Shown: piece by piece, positions 13,146 to 24,299 of the stretch
How positions within the stretch are numbered: the first letter of the stretch is position 1
How the letters are laid out: every line of letters starts with the position of its first letter
Assembly: GCA_033239005.1 (NCBI GenBank)
Contig: BSQZ01000036.1
Coordinates: 4,608,001-4,672,000, forward strand
Source: Lamellibrachia satsuma
Lineage: Eukaryota; Annelida; Polychaeta; Sabellida; Siboglinidae
Direction of reading: 5' to 3'
Length of the DNA stretch: 64,000 nt
Translations under genes and position numbers: made by a program
The notes under the pieces: generated by a model
Seen by the model: only the letters and a program-made list of their open reading frames with translations
Told to the model about the DNA's origin: nothing
Databases searched by the model: none

Positions 13146-13786
13146 TGTTTTCTCTTGTGAAAACCAAAAACGATGATGCGTTCCACCCACTGAAGCCAGA
13201 ATATAAGGCGGTGTACGAAGGAGAGTTTACACGTGTGTAGCTATACGTACGGTTATCACTTTCAGTTATGGACTGGTCGACTCCGTCTTACAACTAGAGG
13301 CATTGATTGAATATAAATATATTCTTATCCAGAAGAAAAACAATTGGTTACATACGAGATTTATATGTTATATAATTTAAAACTCACATTGATTTTAATC
13401 AGGAGGACGTCACCTTGAGGCAACTGGTGGAATCACTGATGACACATATCGTTTACGTTGATCACGTGCGTCGCGACGAGCGATATTGGGCAGGAGACAA
13501 TCCCCGCCAGCTGGCCTTCAGGGAGATGACATACGACAAGGAAGTGTCACAGCTACAATGGAACGTCCTCATGCCGATCGCCTGCTCCCTCGAACAGATA
13601 ACGACGTCACGTGGTATCAGCCTCGACGCCAGCGCCATCCAGCGACTGAAGCAGATCGAGTACAAGTCTCCGTCGAACCAATACCTCTGCGACATGCAGG
13701 CGTTCGTTGCGTTCAACTCTCTACAGAGACTTCTCACGGAGAGTCGGGCGTTCTTCGCTGCTCTCGGAAAGGCCGGACTGGTATAA
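11591..13786 (+). CDS. Helical cytokine-like secreted protein, copy D (four exons, 239 aa)
   Basis: Complete gene. Exons are 11591-11621 (31 nt, donor GTGAGT, phase 1), 12195-12394 (acceptor ttttag, donor GTAAGT, phase 0), 12808-12912 (105 nt, acceptor ccaccag, donor GTAACG, phase 0) and 13403-13786 (acceptor aatcag, stop TAA). The joined frame is open for 239 codons. Residues 1-19 (MTDYTIIIAIAALVATVGS) form a signal peptide split by intron 1. Predicted helices are A 52-77, B 114-141, C 156-181 and D 205-233; Cys36 (HPC) and Cys173 (IAC) are conserved in the family, while Cys208 is private to this copy. Exons 2 and 4 are nearly the same as in copy C, but exon 3 is strongly different and 9 nt shorter. 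AATAAA lies at 14464-14469. Gene divergent from copy C and convergent with copy E. Secretion is well supported; cytokine identity is inferred from fold and gene structure. Confidence 0.87.
13111..13142. repeat. (GA)n microsatellite
   Basis: About 16 GA units within intron 3 of copy D. Confidence 0.9.
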
Positions 13787-14121
13787 ACTATATATACATA
13801 AATGTGTTATTAAGTTATAAATATATAACTACACTTTGATATATTTTACATGGAGGTGGGATAAAACCATTACATTGCTCTAACCAGTTATGTACCTTTA
13901 TTTTTGCAAACTGTGTAGATGCTACGATAAGTTATGATTTAAAGGTATTGTTTTACAAGTAGATATAATAAGTTAACGATATTGTGATTATAAGTATTAT
14001 TACGGTTCTAGCAGGTAAATGCTACCAGCACTGTTATGTTTATTCATATATATTTTGCACACAGTGATTGTTCGGTATGATTTACATTATATTTTACAAA
14101 ATGTATTCATACGTTGTTGAA

Positions 14122-14123
<2 letters not shown>

Positions 14124-14203
<80 letters not shown>
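14124..14203. repeat. (TA)n microsatellite
   Basis: About 40 uninterrupted TA units in the 3' flank of copy D. Confidence 0.95.
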
Positions 14204-14206
<3 letters not shown>

Positions 14207-15586
14207 TGCTCACAGTGGTATCGTTTATTTGAATGGTGCGAATATTGACCAATGTATACACTCAAATATACATGTATACGAGCAATGTTTTGATATATAC
14301 ATAATGACAATTTATTGTATTAAGAGGACATCTTTTGTTTCTATATCTTTGAAATATTTTAATATGAATTATTATTAATACATGTTAATACTTGAGTTTA
14401 CCTATGCTTGGTGGAGTTGTTGCGAATCGACGATGTTGATTATACTGTGTATTTATTCATGGCAATAAATATAAGTGTAATCATTTGTGCTAAATTCGAA
14501 AATTCAATAAGCCATTCTTTCACGTTTTATATGCTATAGCATCCATAGACGGTCTGGAGCGCTCACCTGTCGTATTACGTAGGGTACACTAAGATGATAC
14601 CATTTAATAACAATAACAAGAAGATTTCCCTTTTTGTTAAATGTAATAGAGTAGCCTACAGTGTGACAACAAGCAGTGTATAAGTCATTGTCATATTACG
14701 GACACATGAATAGGTTTAACAAAGAATATGCTCACATATAGCAGCAACTACGGCACAATTTCATTAAGAAAGTGACGCAATATTAATGAAAGATTGTAGC
14801 GACACACAGCGGACTCCGCTTAACAGAATCACGGACACCAGAACCAGCCGCTTTATATAATTAAAAATAATGATTGGGAAGAAATCATTGTCTTGTCCCG
14901 CTGTTTTAAAACCCGCTAAAGTGAATCAGTCTCAAACCAAATTGCCAAATAGATAATAATAGATAATAATAATCAGCACCACAGTTTATACGCGTCGTAC
15001 ACCAAACAATCGCCGCCGTTTCTTCCGTCACCGACACCTGGCGAGCAACAGCAATAACATAACGGCTGATTCAACCACAAGACCACCCAAAGCAAAAAAC
15101 GGGTGACAAGTGGACAGTGAAGCCAATGGGTTTTCGAAACGCCAACGATGTGTCATCTATATGAACCCACCTTTCTTATATATTTTTTAATTTACATTTT
15201 AAATATTCATTCTTCTAGCATTTACACAATCAGTATATAATGTGTTCCATTCACTTATCGACCCTTATTCCATTTTGTTACATTCATTTATTGTCCTCCG
15301 TGAGAGTGAATATTTGCTGACGTCCAATCTACACTGTGAAAACACTATATGACAAATAAGAGTAAAACGGAAATCAATTTCAGCTTTAGTTCATTTTACG
15401 TATAAAATACATCTTACATACACAAATTAATGACCTCATGACTTATCAATTGACACAAACAGTCTACATAACATATACAAGAAAACAATGTAAACAGTCG
15501 TATTACATGTACTTAAAATCAACAGCATTGCATATAAATATAACAAAAAGACAGTTATTCATACACCCCAGTACCACAATTCGCCG

Positions 15587-15721
<135 letters not shown>

Positions 15722-15821
15722 CAACAGTAGTCGTAAAAAGGTGAAACATAACGTTAGTTTTGAAGCAACTATATACATTTCCTAATTTGAAACAAAACAA
15801 AATGTCGCAGCATCAGATTGC

Positions 15822-18724
15822 TTAGAGCATATCTGCTTCATGTAACGCCTTGAAGAATATGCTACTGTAAGTAAGAAAGTCCCGTTGAAGATAGTTCAGT
15901 GTCCGGAATGCGTCCATATCGCCCAAAGTCAGACAAGATGGCAGCACGTAGCGGATACGACGCAGTCGCTGGATGGCGCTGGCGTCAACTTGTACACTAT
16001 GTGTCCTGGCTATCTCGCTAATGAAGCAGGCAACCGGCATGAGGACGTTCGCCTGTAACTTTGTCACATTCCGTTCCAGTGTCCGTGTTCTCCGTGCCGT
16101 CTGTTCGGGGTTGTTTCCCGCCCAAAACAGCTCGTTCAGTTTTACGTGGTTCACGTGAACTATGTAGGTCATCAATGCTTCGAGCAGTCGCCGCAAGGTG
16201 TCGTCCAACTGTGAAAAGAAATCACAGAGTATTAATTTCCTCATCAGTTATCTAGTTTACGGAGGGAAGGATGTCAGAATGTAATTCAACACACCGCAAA
16301 TAGAATGTTTATGTAGCAGATATGCGAGTAGAATATTGAATGTATGTCCCAGTATATTGCTTGTAGCACAATACCTGTGATTGACAGTTAAAAGTTGGTT
16401 TAGCCTATGGTAAATCCGGTTCCTTGATGCCCAAATATGTAGTGTGTGAAAAGTTTATGTAACATCCGCAGTCGATTTAATAAAAAATATGCGTATTTAT
16501 TCAAATCATTGTTAGATCTGGTGTAAGGTTCAAAAAGTGGATATCCAAAATAGTGAACTCTTTGCGGGTTAATGTCGATCATGGGCGTGATTTCATCCTC
16601 TCTTCGATCACATGACAAAGTTACGAAAGAGTTTTCATCGTTTCCATTTTCACTTTAATTAATGTTTGATCAAGCATTAACTAATTTAATAGTGTTTCTA
16701 TTGATTTCACAAAACAAACCACACAAAGAAAAGTTGCTAGCTGGCATGTAACAGTAGATACTAGGTAGGTTTAATTTTTCGCAAAAATAAATTTGAAATA
16801 AAACTAGGAAAACATCGAATTGAGGATCTTTGAATCTTGTTCAATCCAGGTTGACATAATTACCTCAATGTAATGGATATTTCGGTGAAAATTTGAAAGA
16901 ATATGCATACTTGTGTTACCCATCAATGCGCTACCAAAATGGATAAAATGCAACGTGAACTACATTAGTTGTCCGCAGATCCAAGTCAGCACCTGCCGTC
17001 ATAATACTTTATGGAAACTGTCAACCCGTCACAGAAGAAAAGAAGCAACATTTATATCTTACATGTGCCAAGTCTGTCTCCAACGTTTGCAGATCAGACG
17101 AGAATACGGGAGCCCATCGCGGGATCTCGTTCTCGAGGCGCGAGACCAAAGCAGGGATCCGCTGTATTCTCTCTTTCTGTGTAATGCCCGCAAATGAGAG
17201 AAGTTAACAATATACCATGGCGCGTCTGGTGGATGTATTAACAACCATTTGTCGACAAACAGTTTGCAAAAACAATCACGTATGCCTGATAATGTGTGCC
17301 CGATATTAGTCCGAATCTACCTAGTACACTCTTGATTGACCGGTTCTATGAAGATATGTATCCCGTCACTCAATTGTCTCCAATGCAAATGTTGTGCTTT
17401 GATTCCTTAGTTTCCACTATGTTCGACATACACAGGTACATTGTACAGCCCACACATTGTACAGCCCACACATTGTACAGCTCACACATTGTACAGCCCA
17501 CACATTGTACAGCCCACACATTGTCAATGCCGTCCGGACAGTTGTGTTATTATCAAACCTTGTCAGCGTCGCCTGGATAATGACCATGTCAGTATAGACC
17601 ACCGACGGATTCGTTTGCCTGAAGCTGATTGTGCGTACCTGAACCCGTAGTAAACAACCAACCTGTTCAACGAACATCCGCCTTTCCCGACCTTTTTTCA
17701 TTGACGTTATATTAACCAGCCCTCGTCAAAGATACCGGGAACACGCAAATGATTTGTATGAATCATCTTTTGTAGGCAGGATGCATCTTTACATCTCTAC
17801 CATTGCTACGAATATTATTTCGATCAAACAGGATGTCATAAATATTAATAAATTCGCTGCCGCAATATCCCGTAAAACAATCGTTCAGTTAAGCAATCAA
17901 AATCGCCATAATTCCCTTTAACGGTAATAACTTATCAGAAGTAGCCGACAAAGATCTCGTTTGTATGAAGCGGAGTGCGCGTATCTGATTCGACTTACGA
18001 AGATATCCATAAGGGCGGAGACTCTCCTACTGGCTCGCAGTAGCAGTCGAGACACCTGCTCAGCCGTGATTTTCGTCTCTGACGACGCCGACTTCGCTTT
18101 CCCGGCTCCTTCAGTCGTCTCGTGTCCCGCCGACCCCCGACCAGGTCTCTGGCACGGGTTCTCGAAGTTGAACGGTGACCGACTGCCTCCGCACAGTGAT
18201 ACCGCCATGACTGCAAGGCAGAAATATAGTAAAGTTACCCGTTTTCGTTTTGTTCGACTTTGATATTGTACGAACAGTGCCCATGGCATAAGACATGCTA
18301 ATAATTTAGCGTGTTATAAAGCGATTTTGATCGTATTGTGTTTAAGTATAATTTGTTTCAGTAGATCCCTATATAAAGTCAATTAATGTTTACATCCATT
18401 TCGCGAGAAAGAACTTAGATGAAACGCTTGCCCTTGGTAGACGCCCTCGGCCACTAGGTGGCGCCTTTCTATAAAACGGACTGTACAAATAAAAGGTAAT
18501 AAACCGTTTCCTATAAAAAAACAATATCAACGAAATGATTATTTGGCATAATCAGTCAATTAAGTATAATTAATAGATTAATTCATATGTTGATGGAAAA
18601 ACTGCATTACTAAACTTATGTAAAATTTTTGCCAAACAAATATAAATGTCAACAGTAACAAAGCGTTGAATTATAGCGCAGACTCACTTGTTAACAAGGC
18701 GAATTTCAAAGTTCCCATGTCCAT
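15822..18724 (-). CDS. Helical cytokine-like secreted protein, copy E (divergent, four exons, 249 aa)
   Basis: Complete minus-strand gene. Exons are 18724-18688 (37 nt, donor GTGAGT, phase 1), 18210-17999 (acceptor ttgcag, donor GTAAGT, phase 0), 17176-17063 (114 nt, acceptor cacag, donor GTAAGA, phase 0) and 16208-15822 (acceptor cacag, stop TAA). The frame is open throughout. The start MDMGTLKFALLTIMAVSLC is a signal peptide split by intron 1. Exon 2 ends in a predicted helix (AEQVSRLLLRASRRVSALMD); exon 3 encodes a loop-like stretch (IPALVSRLENEIPRWAPVF); exon 4 has helix B (LRRLLEALMTYIVHVNHV), WAG, the conserved Cys (PVACFI) and the ASAIQR block before helix D. It shares the NPC/HPC cysteine, exon lengths and phases with C and D but little else outside exon 4, so it is an older paralogue. 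That the same architecture survives this divergence argues that the model is real. Confidence 0.85.
17439..17524. repeat. 16-bp tandem repeat, about 5 copies
   Basis: The unit cattgtacagcccaca repeats head to tail with one or two substitutions. It lies in intron 2 of copy E. Confidence 0.9.
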
Positions 18725-18805
18725 TATTATATATGCATGCCAACTCAAGAAACGTTTTTCATACACTCTTCTACGCAGACGTCGTTAATGACGTCTGTAA
18801 TCCCT

Positions 18806-18812
18806 CTTATAT
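18806..18812 (-). promoter_or_regulatory. TATA box of copy E
   Basis: The minus strand reads CTAAATATAAGAGGG, about 85 bp before the ATG at 18724. This matches the TATA-to-ATG distance in copy C. Between TATA and ATG, two inverted ACGTC half-sites surround TTAA (about 18779-18796). Confidence 0.5.
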
Positions 18813-18927
18813 TTAGTAAAAGAACAATGCACCATTGTCGTGACAATTATTATTAATATTGCATTTTTAGCAATTACAATGCGTAATCTTCCACTGGTTG
18901 AACCGATATTTTCCTCAAGGTTTTGTA

Positions 18928-18959
18928 GGGGATTTTACTTTCCCCTAGACATGACGTCA
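18928..18959. promoter_or_regulatory. kappaB-like dyad and CRE upstream of copy E
   Basis: GGGGATTTTACTTTCCCC (18928-18945) is a dyad with kappaB half-sites, and a perfect CRE palindrome TGACGTCA follows at 18952-18959. Both lie 115-155 bp upstream of the TATA box of copy E. Factor binding is inferred from consensus only. Confidence 0.35.
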
Positions 18960-21779
18960 GTGCGGTAGAACATTGTTCCAGTTCTCGACACAGAGCAGAC
19001 TGACAGAATCAGAGACAGCGCGACAAAAGAATTGAGTCGATATGTTTGATAGAAACCGTGGTATTAATGATAATTATTAGTAGTATTAATTTTAAAAGAA
19101 ATGCCGGGATTAATGTTTCCCCAACAAAGGCGTTGATTAGAAGTTTCCGCGACGATAAAGAATATCAGGGATGTGTGATTTACTTCCCGCTAATTTAATT
19201 GGGAAAGCAGATATTCACGTAAACATCCAGGTTCGGGAAATACCAACGGCAGACAGGGAAGTATTGATTCTCGCTCACTGGCAGGATCAAAGCCGTTCAT
19301 ATTCATGTTATGCCAAAACGACTTTACTTCGAAAGGAAATCGAAAGTTACATCTGTAGATAATCGATTTGATAACGAATATCCGGGTGTTTCGTCCGTTC
19401 GCAGTTATTTGTTCGGATTAATGGACGAAAATAAATTACTTCCTTATCCTCCAAAATCACTTATCACGATTGTGACTGAAGACAGTATAATACTGGCTGC
19501 GCAGAACGTAGGCGTAGGCTGCTTCCCAACCTGGTCGAGGAAAAATAAGGCCCTCTCAAGAGTACTTCCCAAAATGAATAACAGTTGGTTCGGAGTTGCA
19601 TTTGCCTTCACGCCGGTGGTGCATTTGCCTTCACGCCGGTGGTGCATTTGCCTTCACGCCGGTGGTGCATTTGCCTTCACGCCGGTGGTGCATTTGCCTT
19701 CACGCCGGTGGTGCATTTGCCTTCACGCCGGTGGTGCATTTGAAACTAATATCCACACTTAATTGCTCTTACTAAGCGAGTCAATTTCTCAACTTCGAAT
19801 GGATAGAATCAACACTGCACGACAGACTCTGCACAATATCGGCGCTTTGTTGCTGTCCATCACTTCCAATTAACTCCAACTCTCCGAAGGAACATCCCAG
19901 CATATCATTCATTAAAAGCATGTGTATGCATGGTAAAAGTTAAGCCAGAGACATTCCAGACTATGTTAGATAATCTTGGGCTTGGAGGTCTTTCTGAAGC
20001 CACAAAGAAACAAACAGAGGAGTTCATTTACAGAGCCTGTTTAACCAAGAACTAATGATAGAGCCACCGATTAAATGCGTTCAGACTATTTCAGAAATAT
20101 ACCAAAGATCGAGAACAGATTCCTCCAACGTTCTTTATATGTATGTTTGCATGATTCAATACACCATGTTGTTCCCTATAGACGTGCACTACCTAACAGA
20201 CGCACACCCCCTGTTTGAGAAGTGAAACCATGCGCAAAAACAGATTTTCAGGAGTGATAGCATGCTTATACCACTATGCGCAAATGACAGCAGTACTGCT
20301 GCGGCTGGCGTCACCTTGCGGACTCTTTAGAAATAATTCATAGTGTGTGTTTTTAGCCGCAAATGTGGCAGCACATTGTTATAGCTACCGGCGGCTTTCG
20401 CCAGATGTCTGTGGAAGTACTAGAACTAACTTTTATTTATTTTATCGCTCACTCGCCGTCAGCAAAGTTGTTTGTCTGGAATTACAAAACGCGAACAAAC
20501 GTGCTTTTTCAGTGTGTCTCGCGCGTTTTTTGTAGTGTGTCGTTGGAGTGTCGTTTGGTTTGGTAGATGCGCTGAAACTGCATCTTTGTTAAGTGCAAAA
20601 CAAACAACGCAACACCTCATTGTAGGCTTATAATAACTAAAAAAAGTATATTTAGCACCATCAAAACAATTCGAAGCATATGTAGATCGGACAAAATACA
20701 TCACGCTAAACAAGGGCTAGTTATGAAATAGATCGGTGATCAATGACATGTTTCCAGAGTCGTTCCCTAGAAGCGCCCCGCATTTTTCGAATAGCTCACA
20801 GTGCCACCACACTGCGGATTAGCTACCGGTCTGATTTAGCGGCTGATTTCACCCATAGTGGCAGATCATGATTCGGGCCACGTTTGAGAACTAATAGACG
20901 CGCACCAAGCCTTCGCACTCTTCATAACGGCCGAAAACAACTAGGTTTTTACTCTTGTTCACAAAATAGTCGTCTTCTTCGAGCTTTTTGCAATTGGAAA
21001 TGTAAGTTTTGTCACCAAAAACATAAAAAATTCAATATGGCCGCTGTGATGTTTCGGTTACTCAAGCACATTGCGTGATATGGTGTTTTCCGCGTTGGGG
21101 TTGCCTGTCTGGAACCCACGTTGGTTTTGGTTAACGTATTTTATGTTATGTTTATGTTGTTATGTTAAAAGAAGGCAATGCGTCTACATAATGCTGGGGA
21201 AGAGGTGTTTGATTTAAGTGAAAATCTTAGCATTGTGGCTGATACAATGCATGATGAAACTAAGCGTATATTAATAGAATAGTTTGTGCCACTGCGCAAT
21301 GTGGAGTTTGAAGGAGGCGCAGGCGTCGAAAGAGACTTTGGACAAATTCCACGCACGCTTAAAGTAACTGTCTAAAAAACAAACTGTAATTTTTACGACG
21401 TAGATAGAGAAATCAAATAACATATTATCCGGAAATGACAGTAAAGCTAAGTACGGGAAAAAGGACACGAGTGAGCCAATTTTAACGCTGGCAGAACTAA
21501 GTAAATGTGAGCGTACGTTGGAGGCTACAACGGTACAAGGCGAAGCGGTGGCCGGCAGTAGCGTTAGCAATGGCGATGGCAGGGTGAAGTGTACGTCACG
21601 CAGCAAACAAAATGTACGTTGTGAAACATGAATCGAGCAATGCTTATGTGAACGAGCCTATGATGCAGCATGCATCTAATGTCGAGTACAATCAGAGCCT
21701 GTATCGTACCACATCGAACAGAACCACACATGTTAGGCCATACACGACAATACAATGACAGCTTGCCAAGTTTGCGGAC
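18960..21779. other. Intergenic stretch upstream of copy E
   Basis: Apart from the 23-bp minisatellite nothing was recognised. Short open frames here have no splice or domain support. Confidence 0.35.
19597..19741. repeat. 23-bp minisatellite, about 6 copies
   Basis: The unit includes gcatttgccttcacgccggt and repeats almost perfectly. Because 23 is not a multiple of three, it creates spurious open frames. Confidence 0.93.
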
Positions 21780-23400
21780 CTATTTCGGGGAAATAATACA
21801 ACCGTATTTGGATTGGTCTGCCACCGACCTCCTCTGCCTGAACAAACAGTCTGTCAAGCATGTCACCGCTGCGAAAGTTTTGCAACGCGTCAACGCAGCC
21901 TCTCGTTGATTCCGTTGCTCAGAGAATGTCTCAAGATACACCCTGAACTTCGAGAACTGTTTGTAGGACCTCCAAGGAGAACAGGAAACTGGGATCGACG
22001 CAACGGAGATACATTGCTGCTTTGTCAGGAGCATCACCCAACCATTCCAAAATGTTCTACGATGACGCGACAACCGCAGGGTGTAGTTCTTGAACACTAG
22101 AGTTGCAGCCTGCTTTTCTACCCAGCGTGTGTCGCAGTGTTTCTTGAGGCGCGTCTGCCGAACGAATGGGTGGAACTGATGCAGCCTTTGCCAAGCAAAG
22201 ATTCAGGACATGTGACGAGCAGTGCACATATGCAGCAGTAGAGATGGTGTCTCGGGTGTGTTTCTGAACGCTATTGTTCTTCCCTGACATGGCAGCGGCA
22301 CCGTCGTAGCCTTGTCCTACCATTTTGTTGAGTCCACTCAAGTATCTGTCAGGATCCGAAGCAACTGAGCTGCAAACCCAGCGCCAGTGAAGCCGTGAGT
22401 AGTGGCGAAGCACAATAGTCTCTCCCCAATGTGCCGTCAGACACGCGCTGGCTTCCTCTTGTCTAGAGAAATATGCTGTTGTTGTTTCGTCGGTCAGCAG
22501 TGAGAAGAACTTTGCATTACACACCTCAGCAACAATTCATCGCTGGATGATCTTCTCGACTGCCTCAATAAGGGCGTTCTGTGCCATTGGTGATAGGTAA
22601 GTGGCATTTCGTGCAGTGTTCATTATGTGGTGACGCAGTGTGTCATCATTGCAAGTAATCATCAACTGCAAAAGGGCACTATGTTCCCCTCTGTGTAGAT
22701 GATCTGACTACCAGCCTCTGTCGTGTTGCAAAGCCCCAGAATCACGATGGCCTCTTAGTGGCAAACCGAGTCGTCCGAGGAACTCGGTTTCCTGCAGAAT
22801 TCGCTCCAAGGCAAATCGATTCTGTTCACGCTGAAGCAAACAGGAAAAGTGGAGTTGCTGCGTGACGTCACCGGCATCACTTCGCATGCGCGCCCAGAAT
22901 TCTTGAGCTTTGTTTCGCAATCTTCGTGGAAAGCGTTGGCCAGATGGGTGTTCTAGTGGCCGTCTCGACCAGTCAGGTGTGCATACCTTGGCAAGGGTGA
23001 CTTGACCAGTCGATATAGCTTCACCCCGCCAGCTTCATGTGGTGCAAAGAGGGCGCACGCATTGCAAAGTAAGCCCTTCTTCAAGGCAGAATATGTAAAT
23101 ACACTATGCGCTCTGAAATGTGTTTCCTGATCAGATATTTCCTCCTCAGTTTGCCGCTGTCCATGCGTTAAGTGTACGGCTACACAAAATCATATAGAGG
23201 AGTCCAGGCATTGTCCAAAATGGTCAACCGCTCGCGATCGGTCAACTTGCTATTGTCCACAGCATGACCGATATCAACTGACAAAGCAGAACAAGGACCA
23301 GTGACCTCTGCTTCCGGAAGGGCCGCAGGAGTAGGGCGCTTAGGTTGAGGTGCCCCAAACAAGTCTGATATTCTTTTCATGGTTGAATCTTCTGTAGTAA
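21780..23400 (-). mobile_element. Decayed hAT-superfamily DNA transposon (ZMYM/TTF-type transposase)
   Basis: On the minus strand three separate frames carry pieces of one transposase in the expected order. Near 23380-23180 is the N-terminal part (MKRISDLFGAPQPKRP followed by a LTDRERLTILDNAW block). Near 22920-22700 is middle sequence, including a block (FLGRLGLPLRGHRDSGA) preceding the transposase core in this group. At 22524-22057 is the catalytic-core region, with LLTDETTTAYFSRQEE, the GQGYDGAAAMSGKN block and the YVHCSSHVLNLCLA block typical of hAT transposases. Frames shift between blocks and stops intervene, so it is inactive. Terminal inverted repeats and target duplications were not located. 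A domesticated gene is unlikely given the lesions. Confidence 0.75.
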
Positions 23401-24299
23401 CACTAACTGTGGCAAGAACTAACCCACGTACCAATGGCACTAGCTTTGGCGTAGTCTGTAGAATAAAGAATACACATGCTTACGCAAGTTTTTAAACTTG
23501 AGTTAGTACAGGCGGATTTATGGGACTTTCGACCGTGTGCAGGAATTTCATAGGCCAAATTTTAGGTAAATTGTTTGTAGAAAAAGGTCAATATTCCACC
23601 TAGCAGCGGTAATAAACCAACATTGCATGCCTATAGACACACATCACGCTATTGTTGGAAACTAATCAAATGAAGTATCAAACGTTACGCCTGTATCCAT
23701 CCCTGCACAATATTATGTCATTTAGTGGTCACTGGATTGATTGATATTATGAATAATTAATAGGCTTTTGATGCAATTATTGGACATGAAAATTAAAATT
23801 GGAACATATATGATTTTTAATCGATGTACTCTTAAATAGTAAAACTACAGTCATACGATTTGAGAGGAATTATTAGTTAGTACTCGAATATATATTTTCC
23901 TTTTAAATTATGAAGCTACTTTTCGAGAAGAATATGCCACACTCCAAATAGCATTAACTGAAACAAAACCCGCAAGTGCCTTATTATAGTATATCAGTAG
24001 GGAGCATTTACGCATCTAATATAACATATATTGTCCGGCTTATAGAGATGTACCAGTACCTACTAAATTCCGACAGATGGAAGCACTTTATTATACATGC
24101 GGATCTCCGACTTCGCGGTAACCAGCAAAATACGTTCTGCAGCTTAACAGAACACTAAAGGAACTGCATACCGCATAATATCCGGCGATTAATAACATAA
24201 AACATAACTTACTAAGCAAAGCATCAAAACGTTGTCGCATTCTGTAGCTTCCATGTAACCGGAATTTCTGCAACCTAGCGACTTGAGTTAGTTCTTGCC

